Source: Duganella callida
GTDB taxonomy: Bacteria; Pseudomonadota; Gammaproteobacteria; Burkholderiales; Burkholderiaceae_D
Length of the DNA stretch: 64,000 nucleotides
Direction of reading: 5' to 3'
Assembly (NCBI RefSeq): GCF_004614165.1
Contig: NZ_SPVG01000245.1
Coordinates: 1-64,000, forward strand
Made by a program: the position numbers and the translations under genes
Notes under the pieces: generated by a model
What the model saw: the letters and a program-made list of their open reading frames with translations, nothing else
Databases searched by the model: none
What the model was told of the DNA's origin: nothing
Part shown: positions 17,318 through 24,854 of the stretch, piece after piece
Layout: every line of letters begins with the position of its first letter
Position numbering within the stretch: position 1 is the first letter of the stretch

Positions 17318-17327
17318 GGTAGTGTCC

Positions 17328-17423
17328 TTATTGTTTGAGGGCGTGGCGCATCATGGCCGCAGCTTGGGAAAGCATGTTTTGTTGCCGTATCACGCGGCGC
17401 AGTTCACCGTAGAATTCGCTCAT
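17328..17423 (-). CDS. 31-residue phage peptide
   Basis: A short frame (MSEFYGELRRVIRQQNMLSQ...) whose ATG overlaps the stop of the MazG-like gene as ATGA and which ends 10 nt before the next start. Coupling, spacing and amphipathic helical composition support a real small gene, though a peptide this short cannot be classified. Confidence 0.5.
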   Translation of the reverse strand: MSEFYGELRRVIRQQNMLSQAAAMMRHALKQ

Positions 17424-18478
17424 GCGCCCTCCGTTTTGTTGAGTGCGCGAATTACCGCTTCGCAGTCGAGCCCGGCTTGCAAGCGGTCAGGATCAAGCTG
17501 CTCGAGCGCGAACTGGTGTGCCGCATTCCCTGTCCGTTCCAGCGCAGCAGCGCGGCACTGGTGGCCGTAGATGCGGATTGCTTTGGCTTCAGGCTCCGTC
17601 CAAGTAAGACCGAATCCATCGCAACTCGTGGGCAGCGGCGGCAGTTCCCCTGCTACGGGCTGGGCCAGTACTGCCATGTCGCCGCTGCAATCAGGGCAAT
17701 CCTTCACGCACTTTACGGGACCATGCATGAACGGCTCACCATTTGGGTAGCAGTCAATTTCGCCATCATCCACGACACCAGTGCCGCCGCAGTTTTTGCA
17801 CTTTGGCACCGCGTGCGCATGCTCCACCAGCTTCTCCTGCGCGGCCTGGGAATTGTGCTCGCCGATTGGGTCGGAGGCTTGCGCATGCTGCTGTGAGGCG
17901 GTGAGAACGCGAACTGCACGGAACAGGTCTGCAAGAAGCACCGCACTGACCTCAGCGTCCTCATCATCCTCCGCCATCTCGACCAGCGCGAACATCGGAT
18001 CAGTGAGGCATGCCTCCTCGTGTTCTGCCAGCAGCGCTTGAGCAGCTACCACGAGATCTGTGCTCGCTGCCACTGGCGCTGATGCATGCGCGGCCGGCAG
18101 CGGCGAATGCTTCGGCTTCGCGGCCTGCTTGGCGCGGATCGCCTCGACCTTCGTCCAGATGCGCACCAGTTCGGTCTCGCCGCACTGGTGCATGTCCAGA
18201 TCGTTCGCCAGGCACAGCGCTGCCAGCGTGACCATGACGCCGCCGACTTCCTGAGCTGGCTCGCCGACCGGCCGGCCGTAGACGTAGTCCACCAATTGGC
18301 GCGCCTCGCTGGCCGTGCAGCCGGTGGCCTGCACTAGCTCCAGCGCCTCCTCCAGGAAGCGGTGGTTGCGCTCTTCGCGGTCGCTGGCGATCAGCTCGCC
18401 GAAACAGGCCAGCATCCAAGGTTGCACGCGCTGCTGGAAAGTTGCGCCGGCGTCGCCGTTCTCAATTTTGCTTATCAT
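17420..18478 (-). CDS. MazG-like NTP pyrophosphohydrolase domain protein
   Basis: A 352-residue protein. Residues about 35-110 carry an all-alpha NTP-pyrophosphatase pattern: RFLEEALELVQATGC (EExxE-type metal site) and a second helix EVGGVMVTLAALC with acidic ligands. Such phage enzymes hydrolyse (d)NTPs or alarmones. The middle is a linker; the C-terminal part has two CxxC knuckles (CKNCGG, CPDCSG), a probable zinc ribbon, then a helical tail. The combination is longer than stand-alone MazG-like proteins (about 100-120 aa). Metal ligands were judged by eye, not aligned. Confidence 0.7.
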   Translation of the reverse strand: MISKIENGDAGATFQQRVQPWMLACFGELIASDREERNHRFLEEALELVQATGCTASEARQLVDYVYGRPVGEPAQEVGGVMVTLAALCLANDLDMHQCGETELVRIWTKVEAIRAKQAAKPKHSPLPAAHASAPVAASTDLVVAAQALLAEHEEACLTDPMFALVEMAEDDEDAEVSAVLLADLFRAVRVLTASQQHAQASDPIGEHNSQAAQEKLVEHAHAVPKCKNCGGTGVVDDGEIDCYPNGEPFMHGPVKCVKDCPDCSGDMAVLAQPVAGELPPLPTSCDGFGLTWTEPEAKAIRIYGHQCRAAALERTGNAAHQFALEQLDPDRLQAGLDCEAVIRALNKTEGA

Positions 18479-18717
18479 TGCGGTTCCTCAGTAATCGTTA
18501 ATTCACTCGGACGCACCGGCTCGACGATGCCTTCCAGGTAGACCGTTCCTTCGGCATCGCCCTTGTGCCAGTGCAGGCCGGCGATGAACTGCTTGATACC
18601 CTTGTACAGCACCGGACGGCACAGCTGCTTGGCGCGCAGGAGACGCATGTCGTGCTTTTCGGCGAGGTCGCGGGCGGTTTCAACCGGCGCCGCTGGCAGT
18701 TTGTCGCGGGCGCTCAT
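18475..18717 (-). CDS. Small phage protein, unknown
   Basis: An 80-residue protein beginning MSARDKLPAAPVETA and containing VLYKGIKQFIAGLHWHKGD, which looks like a compact beta/alpha unit. The ATG overlaps the stop of the upstream membrane peptide (ATGA). A TTG start 15 nt upstream is possible but less likely. Confidence 0.7.
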   Translation of the reverse strand: MSARDKLPAAPVETARDLAEKHDMRLLRAKQLCRPVLYKGIKQFIAGLHWHKGDAEGTVYLEGIVEPVRPSELTITEEPQ

Positions 18718-18830
18718 GCCAGCCAGTCCCAAAGTAGGGCGGCGATCAGCAGGCCGTAGATCACCAGGATCTCGCGCCAGACGGTGGCGCGGGCATTGTG
18801 GTCGCGCGCAGGTTTGTTATTGCTGCTCAT
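18714..18830 (-). CDS. 38-residue single-span membrane peptide
   Basis: A short frame (MSSNNKPARDHNARATVWRE then ILVIYGLLIAALLWDWLA) with one transmembrane helix at its C-terminus and a charged cytoplasmic head. Both ends overlap neighbouring genes by 4 nt (ATGA), the same packing as the rest of this operon, which makes it credible. Confidence 0.6.
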   Translation of the reverse strand: MSSNNKPARDHNARATVWREILVIYGLLIAALLWDWLA

Positions 18831-19156
18831 GATCTGCCTTTCTTCTTTTTGAGGTAAGGGCGGTCGCTGCCGTAGGCGGGCGCACTGCGCTTCGGTTCCT
18901 GACTAGACGCGCGTACCATCCGTTCAAGATCCATCTCGACGCGGCTCGGCGCTCCGGCAATGACATAGACTTCGCTGCCAACCTGCACTTGCTGACCAGC
19001 GACGCAGCCGTGGCCGCGACTGGTCAAGATGCGCGAGCGGACGGCTTCCTTGTCGGCCTCCTGCGCGGACTCTAGGAGCACCTTCACATGCGGAAGGTGC
19101 GCGATTGCCGCCAGAGCTGCAGCGCAGCCGCTGCCGATGTTGGCGATCCTGGTCAA
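18827..19156 (-). CDS. Small basic phage protein, unknown
   Basis: A 109-residue protein read from a TTG at 19156 that overlaps the preceding stop (TTGA). The C-terminus is strongly basic (PYLKKKKGRS), suggesting nucleic-acid contact. No domain recognised. Confidence 0.65.
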   Translation of the reverse strand: MTRIANIGSGCAAALAAIAHLPHVKVLLESAQEADKEAVRSRILTSRGHGCVAGQQVQVGSEVYVIAGAPSRVEMDLERMVRASSQEPKRSAPAYGSDRPYLKKKKGRS

Positions 19157-19887
19157 GGCGCCACCCGCTTAAACTCGACCACCCAGACCCATGGGTTTGT
19201 CAGCCAGTTCGGCTCCCCATTGATCGACTCCCATAACGAGCGGAACGAGTTTTGAGGCATGCATACCCGAGGAGTCCAGCCGTTCTCGGGGCGGTAATTG
19301 CGCCAGAGCTTGGTGTCGGGCACCTCGCACGGCATTTGCTCGATGCCCTCGGCGATTGCATCCGCCTCGCTGAGATCGTTCAGCCGCTCCACGCGCACGC
19401 TGACGATCTCCAGCAGGATCCGGCTGGCCGCGCGCGGCATGAAGATGGCGGGCCGCTTGTACCATCCTGGCAGCGCGCCTCCGCGTCCCGTTGCAAGCGA
19501 CACGTCAGGGCTGTCGGCGTCGTACTGGTAGGCGCGGCCGCACTCGGTCGTCATGTCGATGAAGTGCCACTCGTCGCGCTGTTTCTTCTCGGTGTAGCGA
19601 GTCTCCCAGCGGCCGTAGGCGAAAAAGGTCTCGCGCACCCAGATGCAGTGGGCAGGGCCGCCGTGCGGGAATTTTCGGCCGGCAGTTTCGTCCGATGCGC
19701 CGAAGATTTCAGGGCCGGGCGCGTCGTACCCGCTGTTGTCGATTACAGCCGGGTTGCACAAGCCCACGACTGGATTCCAGTACGGGCCTGGATCGGGCTT
19801 CACGATGCGCCGCGTCTGCGACTTGGTGCCGCCGAGCAGTGCGCGGATCATGGGTGCGCTGAAGAGAATCGGATGGTCCCTACTCAT
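19153..19887 (-). CDS. Phage ASCH/PUA-like domain protein
   Basis: A 244-residue protein opening MSRDHPILFSAPMIRALLGG then TKSQTRRIVKP, the stereotyped N-terminus of a widespread phage/prophage family with an ASCH-like RNA-binding barrel. Further family blocks are IWVRETF, MPRAASRILLEIVSVRVERLNDLSEADAIAEG and a C-terminal NPWVWVVEFKRV strand. A role in RNA binding or regulation is inferred. It is the gene next to the oppositely oriented insert at 19921. Confidence 0.8.
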   Translation of the reverse strand: MSRDHPILFSAPMIRALLGGTKSQTRRIVKPDPGPYWNPVVGLCNPAVIDNSGYDAPGPEIFGASDETAGRKFPHGGPAHCIWVRETFFAYGRWETRYTEKKQRDEWHFIDMTTECGRAYQYDADSPDVSLATGRGGALPGWYKRPAIFMPRAASRILLEIVSVRVERLNDLSEADAIAEGIEQMPCEVPDTKLWRNYRPENGWTPRVCMPQNSFRSLWESINGEPNWLTNPWVWVVEFKRVAP

Positions 19888-19920
19888 GCTAATATTCCCT
19901 TTTGCTAACTATTAATCGAA

Positions 19921-20685
19921 ATGGCAACTGCCCCTCAAACGCCAACTAGCGCTCAGGCGCAGTCATCAACTACGCCCCATTCGGCGTCGCAGCTGATCGA
20001 TGGCTCAGACTCTCCTGTTGGCAAATTGGCGGCTGCATTCGAGCTCGCTCTTCGCCAGCGCGAATTCGAAATCGCGCAATTGACCCAAAGAAATAATTTC
20101 TTCATGATCTTCCAGGGTGTACTGATGGCAGGTCTGATCCAGTCTGGGGGAGCGGCTGCTCCTGTAGTCGCTTTCGCAGTCTGCGCGGCGGGATTTCTAG
20201 TATCGATCCTCCAGATAGGTATGGCTGCGGGCTCGAAATATTGGCAGGTGCGCTGGGAGCGAGCGGCGAAGACTACCGAAATCTGGTTGCTTGAAGCGCT
20301 CAAGGATGAGCCTCGAGTCAGCCATTTTTTCACGGCGGACAAAGATGGGTTAAAGCAGAGTGAGCTGACCCGGCTGAATGTGGTGAACTCGACCTTGGCG
20401 CGCCAAGCTGACCCGCTCGAAATCATCGCGAAGGCGACGACCAAAGCAAATCGCGAGGAGCTAGCGCTTGGCAAACCTTGGATTTGGCATAGATTTTGGA
20501 ATAGTGTCATTTTGATGAAGTTCTCAGTTAGCAGAATTCCTATTTACGTTGGTGCGGTACTCGCAGCGTTTTGGTTTTTCCTCTTGACGTTCACGATTTC
20601 CTACGATGGCGGGAACCTGTGGCAATGGCTAGCCTCCTTGCCTGGGGTGTCACATTTATCACTGGTCCCATTGAAATCGTCATAA
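19921..20685 (+). CDS. RipA-like membrane protein, inserted cargo gene
   Basis: A 254-residue protein with four probable membrane segments (about 60-78, 80-102, and two near 200-235). A GSKYWQVRWE block follows the second span, which I associate with RipA-family membrane proteins. It is the only plus-strand gene within the 15-30 kb minus-strand operon, divergent on one side and convergent (4-nt gap) on the other, and AT-richer than its neighbours. This is the pattern of a moron, often exclusion or host-fitness genes. Family assignment is moderate. Confidence 0.65.
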   Translation: MATAPQTPTSAQAQSSTTPHSASQLIDGSDSPVGKLAAAFELALRQREFEIAQLTQRNNFFMIFQGVLMAGLIQSGGAAAPVVAFAVCAAGFLVSILQIGMAAGSKYWQVRWERAAKTTEIWLLEALKDEPRVSHFFTADKDGLKQSELTRLNVVNSTLARQADPLEIIAKATTKANREELALGKPWIWHRFWNSVILMKFSVSRIPIYVGAVLAAFWFFLLTFTISYDGGNLWQWLASLPGVSHLSLVPLKSS

Positions 20686-20689
20686 ATCG

Positions 20690-22129
20690 CTACGCGAGAA
20701 TTTCGCGGCTGCCGTTCGAACCTGCCGGTCCGACGACCGATCCTTCCATGGCCTCCAGTAGCCGCGCCGCTCGGTTGTACCCGATCAGAAGGTGGCGCTG
20801 GATCAGCGATACCGACGCGCGCTGGTTGGTGCGCACCACGGCCACGGCCTGGTCGTACAGCGGATCGGTGGCGCTGCCGTCGCCGGCCGGCACGTCGGTC
20901 GCAGCGCCGACCACGCGCTGCTCGCGTACCGGCTCGTCACCTTTGGCCGGCCGTGGACTTGGCTCGACCATTTCAATCGCCGCGACCAAGAACATTTGCG
21001 CCGTCTGCGCGCCACCGGTGTGTTGCTTCGCCAGCGTGAGCGCTGTTTGGATCTCGTCGGCCCCGGTCTGCTGCATAGACTCGCGGACGGTGTCGATGTA
21101 CGGTTTCAACGTTTGCTCGTACAGAGTGTCTAGCACGGCGCGGTGCATGTCGCGCACGTTGTACATTTCCGAGGTGAGCTTGATGGCGCGTTCGACCTGC
21201 TGCTGCCCCGGCTCTGCCTGGTTGCCAGACGCTTCCATCGTTGCCTCGCCGCCCAGTACCTCGACCAGGTCGCCCAGCATCTTTGCCAGCTCGCCGGTCA
21301 TCAGCGCGAAGTCGCCGTCGAAGCGCTCATCGTCGTTGTGGCTGGTGATCTCGCGCTCGGTCAGCACGTCCAGCGGCTTGACCGACTTGACGGCCAGGCT
21401 CTCGTCCAGCACGAAGCTGATCTTGCTGTCCCAAGTCATGGCCAGGCGGGTGCACTGCTTGCCGGTGTCGATGTGCCGGCGCACTTCGGCCGGCTCCAGC
21501 GTGTGGCGCTTGTACGCCACCTGCGCCTTGCTTTCGCCGGTGGCACGCAGCGTCGCGTCCTGATCGACGGTGAAGCCTGCCGGTGCCTCGTCGGTGGCCA
21601 GCCATTCGGTCATGACGCCGACTGGCGAGCGTTGCACGCGCAGGCTTTCCAGCGGCATGCGGTCGACCGCCTTGAGCAGCAGCTTGATCACTTCGTCGGC
21701 CTTGGCCGGGCTGGCGGCGTCGATGACCAGCCAGCCGTTGACTGGATCGATCCAGGCCCAGGTGTTCGATTCGATACTGAAGGCGCGCGGCAGCAGTTCG
21801 TCGGTGACGCGCTCCTTCAGTTCTTTCATCGCCTTTTTGCCTGGCGCGAAGCCCTGGGCCTCTTCCATTTCGGCGGCGCGCGCCTTCGTCATCTGGTTGA
21901 TGACGGTCGCCGGCAGCAGCTTCTTCTCGCCGCGCAGGCGGATCAGCATCTGCCTGTTGACGGTGTGCACCAAGCCGCCGTCCTTGCGAGGCGCGTCCCA
22001 GCCCTGGCGTAACAGCTCGCTGCTGCTGGCCGGTGCGAATGCTTGCTTCGCGAGGGCGGCGGCCAGCGCGTCGGCGGTCAGCGCGTAGTCGCGCGGCAGG
22101 CGATAGATTTGAAGATTTTTAAACCACAT
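20690..22129 (-). CDS. rdgC: RdgC recombination protein fused to an FtsK-gamma winged helix
   Basis: Residues 1-300 match RdgC, the ring-shaped dsDNA-binding protein that modulates RecA ([56 protein letters not shown]). A helical linker region follows (about 310-400). Residues about 417-479 are an FtsK-gamma domain ([42 protein letters not shown]), the winged helix that in FtsK reads KOPS DNA and contacts XerD. At 479 residues it is about 175 longer than RdgC. It sits between NinB and the inserted RipA-like gene in the recombination operon. Confidence 0.88.
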   Translation of the reverse strand: MWFKNLQIYRLPRDYALTADALAAALAKQAFAPASSSELLRQGWDAPRKDGGLVHTVNRQMLIRLRGEKKLLPATVINQMTKARAAEMEEAQGFAPGKKAMKELKERVTDELLPRAFSIESNTWAWIDPVNGWLVIDAASPAKADEVIKLLLKAVDRMPLESLRVQRSPVGVMTEWLATDEAPAGFTVDQDATLRATGESKAQVAYKRHTLEPAEVRRHIDTGKQCTRLAMTWDSKISFVLDESLAVKSVKPLDVLTEREITSHNDDERFDGDFALMTGELAKMLGDLVEVLGGEATMEASGNQAEPGQQQVERAIKLTSEMYNVRDMHRAVLDTLYEQTLKPYIDTVRESMQQTGADEIQTALTLAKQHTGGAQTAQMFLVAAIEMVEPSPRPAKGDEPVREQRVVGAATDVPAGDGSATDPLYDQAVAVVRTNQRASVSLIQRHLLIGYNRAARLLEAMEGSVVGPAGSNGSREILA

Positions 22130-22137
22130 TACTGATC

Positions 22138-22551
22138 CTATTCGGAAAAAACGACGTCGCGAGCGGCGCCGAAGGCATACAAAAACTCGATGAACTGCGC
22201 TGCTTCCTTCACGTAGAACTCGGCTGTTTGAATGCCGAGTTGCACGGTGCGGCGCCCATCAAAGCTGACGGTCACCCGGCCGTCGTGGTGTAGTGGCGTA
22301 CCGGCCAGGCGCATCTCGTCGGCGAACTCATCCACCAGAAGGCGCTTCATGTCGTCGGCATCCCACTTGCGGCCGATGTGTTCGACCTGGGAGGCGATTT
22401 CCGCGATCATGGCGTGGTACTTTTCTTCCTGGGCGCGTTTCTTGCGCGGCTCGGAGAACACCACCATCCAGCCATCTGGCGCCTTTTGCGCGAAGTCGGC
22501 TACATTGCGCCGGGCCTGTTCGTGCGCGAGAAAGAATGTGCGGCGCGTCAT
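22138..22551 (-). CDS. ninB: NinB-family recombination mediator
   Basis: A 137-residue protein with the NinB layout: [20 protein letters not shown], then [34 protein letters not shown] and a C-terminal [19 protein letters not shown]. Lambda NinB (Orf) binds ssDNA and SSB and assists RecF-type loading in phage recombination. The length fits the family. Overlaps the next gene by 4 nt. Confidence 0.9.
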   Translation of the reverse strand: MTRRTFFLAHEQARRNVADFAQKAPDGWMVVFSEPRKKRAQEEKYHAMIAEIASQVEHIGRKWDADDMKRLLVDEFADEMRLAGTPLHHDGRVTVSFDGRRTVQLGIQTAEFYVKEAAQFIEFLYAFGAARDVVFSE

Positions 22552-23195
22552 GGCGGTGTCTCCGCTGGCACCGCCTCGGCCGCCTGCTTGACCTTGTCGT
22601 ATTGCTCAATGCCCCAAGCCAGCGCGTAGCAGCACCAGAGGAAGCGGAAGGTGTACTCTTCGCAGTCGACCTCCCAAAAGTCGTTAAACACGGCACGGCC
22701 GTCCCATACGAAATCTCGCACCGCGCGGTAGGCCTCATCGGCGCCGTCGTCGGCATGAGCCAGCACTTCGGATTCCAGTTCTTCGCGCAGTCCGTGCCCG
22801 AGCTTGCCGGTCAGGCCGCAGCGCTCGACATACTGCATCACCTGCTGCTTGAATTTGTCGGACGAGAATTCCCGGTAACCATCGTTTTTACCGATAGCTT
22901 CAAGCTTCTCTCCCCAATAGCTGCGGTTGACGGCCAGCCGCGCGTCTCCTGGGCGCTGGTGCAGGCGATCCGTCCGGAAAAATGCAAACATGTCTTCGGT
23001 GCGCTGAAACACGTAGGTGCCCATGTCGCCGGTGTAGCAGAGGTAGCCCGGCCAGGTGATCAGGTCGAAATACATGTTGCTGCTATTTGGCTGCTTGAAC
23101 CGCACATGGCGGTTCGCGCCCTCATCGCGGATCACGATCATCTTGTGATCGTCCACGTCGCGCAGGAAGCGCGCTTCGGTGCATTCGTGGGTCAT
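22548..23195 (-). CDS. Phage early protein, unknown
   Basis: A 215-residue protein (MTHECTEARFLRDVDDHKMIVIRDEGANRHVRFK...) of a type common in phage early operons. It has a beta-rich N-terminal third, then a helical region (EFSSDKFKQQVMQYVERCG) and an aromatic C-terminal part. No catalytic motif is visible. Confidence 0.75.
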   Translation of the reverse strand: MTHECTEARFLRDVDDHKMIVIRDEGANRHVRFKQPNSSNMYFDLITWPGYLCYTGDMGTYVFQRTEDMFAFFRTDRLHQRPGDARLAVNRSYWGEKLEAIGKNDGYREFSSDKFKQQVMQYVERCGLTGKLGHGLREELESEVLAHADDGADEAYRAVRDFVWDGRAVFNDFWEVDCEEYTFRFLWCCYALAWGIEQYDKVKQAAEAVPAETPP

Positions 23196-23824
23196 GCGCC
23201 CTCCAAGTCATCGCACAGGTCGCAGAACACACTGCGCTTCCCATCGGCGCGCAGCAGGATCGGCTCGCCATTGTTCTTGAACGTCGACCCGCTGTAGCGC
23301 TGGCCGTTCGGCAGCAGCTTCACGTAGTAGCGCTCGTGGTATGCCAGCGCTTCGGCCTGGACCGCCGCCATTAGCGCCTCGGTGCCGACACGGCGCACCC
23401 ACACCCACTGCGGCCCGGATTCGCTGTCGTGTATCGACAGGGTGAACCAGCCTTCGCCGGCCGGCGGTTCGCAGTACCAATCGCGCACGTGGCAGGCGTT
23501 CTGCTCGTAATACGCGATGGCAGCCGGATGGTCATCACGCTCATCCTCGAGCGAGTCGAAGCGATATTCCAAGCCCTGCTCCAGCATCCAGGCGGCGTAC
23601 GCCCGGTGGTCTTCTTCGAAGTCCGGCAGGCCCGGGTGCCAATACCAGCCATCATCGTCACGCTGGGCCGGTAATGGTTCGATCAGCGCAACCGGTGCCG
23701 GCGCGAGCGGCGCAGGTTCGGCGGGTGCCTTGCCGCGCGCAATATGCTGCACATGCATCGCGCCGCACGAAAAAATGACGGCGCTGACGCTCATGAGCAG
23801 GGCGGCGATTTGCACGTTGCTCAT
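23192..23824 (-). CDS. Membrane-anchored phage protein, unknown
   Basis: A 210-residue protein with one N-terminal membrane span (MSNVQIAALLMSVSAVIFSC) and a Pro/Ala-rich linker, then a soluble acidic domain with four Cys (including CDLC near the end). The ATG at 23824 overlaps the upstream stop (ATGA). A longer frame to 24082 would run through that gene and is rejected. Confidence 0.7.
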   Translation of the reverse strand: MSNVQIAALLMSVSAVIFSCGAMHVQHIARGKAPAEPAPLAPAPVALIEPLPAQRDDDGWYWHPGLPDFEEDHRAYAAWMLEQGLEYRFDSLEDERDDHPAAIAYYEQNACHVRDWYCEPPAGEGWFTLSIHDSESGPQWVWVRRVGTEALMAAVQAEALAYHERYYVKLLPNGQRYSGSTFKNNGEPILLRADGKRSVFCDLCDDLEGA

Positions 23825-24075
23825 GCCGCCGCCTTGCCGACTACCGGCGTCACGCGCTCCAGCAGATAGCAGCCGCTGACGCCCTTGAGCCAGATCACCG
23901 CGCTGTGACCGCTCAGCACCTGAGCTTCGCTGGTGGTGATCGTCTCGCGCACTTCGCCTCCGTCCAGCAGCACCGTGACGGTGGTGCCGACCTGATTCGC
24001 GGCATTGAACTTGTCGCAGGCGGCCTGCAGCTGCGCGCCAGCCTGCGCAAGGCGGCGGGATACGCGGCTGCTCAT
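23821..24075 (-). CDS. Small phage protein, unknown
   Basis: An 84-residue protein with a helical N-terminus (RRLAQAGAQLQAACDKF) and a beta-rich remainder (VTVLLDGGEVRETITTSEAQ). Both ends overlap neighbours by 4 nt. Confidence 0.7.
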   Translation of the reverse strand: MSSRVSRRLAQAGAQLQAACDKFNAANQVGTTVTVLLDGGEVRETITTSEAQVLSGHSAVIWLKGVSGCYLLERVTPVVGKAAA

Positions 24076-24836
24076 ACTGCACCGCCCAGGTCGGCCACGC
24101 TGATTACGATGCCGCGGCAGTACACCTCGGCCCCTTCCAACACCTCGAACGTCGCGTGCGGCACGGCCGTGCTGTACGACCAGGTCGCGTTGTCATCGCT
24201 GTCGCACCACAGCGCCTCGACCTTCTTCGCGTCCGGCTCGCGGGCGAAGTAGTCCTTCAGCGCCGCATCGTCGTCCGGGTCGATATCATCGCGCGCCGGC
24301 AGTGCCCCCTTGGCGTCGATCAGCACCGTGCCGCCGTCGTAGCAGCTCGCCTCGTCATCGATGGCGCCGCTCAGCACCATCAGGTCGTCGCTGGCACCGA
24401 AAATTACCACCAGGCCGGCGGCCTTGGCCTGCAGTTCTTCTTCGCGGGTGATTTCGCTGCCGGTCTGACGGCCGTTCAGCGCCAGGGCCAGCAGTTCCTT
24501 CGTCAGCACCGGCGCGGCGGCCTCTGCCAGCGTGGCAGGCTTCGCCACCGGCTGCGGCGCGGTGTGGTTGAACGCCGCCTGGTCGACCTTTGTGTAAGGG
24601 AACTGGTCCGCGCATTTCTTGATGCGCTGAATGAAGAACGAGCCCTGCGATTGGGCGCCAAGGAACTCGGCGAACATGTCGGCGCTGACGCCCTGGTAGT
24701 GGTAGATATCCGACTCACCCGTCGATTTCTTCGGGTGGAACTGGATGGCCAGCAGGTTCAGCTCCGGCACATGGCCGATGGCTGCGAACTGGCTGGATTC
24801 GACTTTCTGCATGGTGATGGTGGGGATGGCGCTCAT
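24072..24836 (-). CDS. KTSC-domain phage protein
   Basis: A 254-residue protein. Residues about 13-75 form a KTSC unit (VESSQFAAIGHVPELNLLAI, YHYQGVSADMFAEFLGAQS), a small domain otherwise found at the C-terminus of some lysyl-tRNA synthetases and in phage proteins. The remaining 180 residues contain an acidic loop (DDIDPDDDAALKDYF) and a beta-rich end, unrecognised. It lies between the YqaJ-type nuclease and small genes in the recombination operon. Confidence 0.7.
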   Translation of the reverse strand: MSAIPTITMQKVESSQFAAIGHVPELNLLAIQFHPKKSTGESDIYHYQGVSADMFAEFLGAQSQGSFFIQRIKKCADQFPYTKVDQAAFNHTAPQPVAKPATLAEAAAPVLTKELLALALNGRQTGSEITREEELQAKAAGLVVIFGASDDLMVLSGAIDDEASCYDGGTVLIDAKGALPARDDIDPDDDAALKDYFAREPDAKKVEALWCDSDDNATWSYSTAVPHATFEVLEGAEVYCRGIVISVADLGGAV

Positions 24837-24854
24837 GGTGCTCTCCTGTGGTTG

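Noticed and set aside
23825..24082. N-terminal extension of the gene at 23192
   Set aside because: It runs through the coding region of the next gene in another frame; the ATG at 23824 overlaps the upstream stop as in the rest of the operon and starts a proper membrane anchor.
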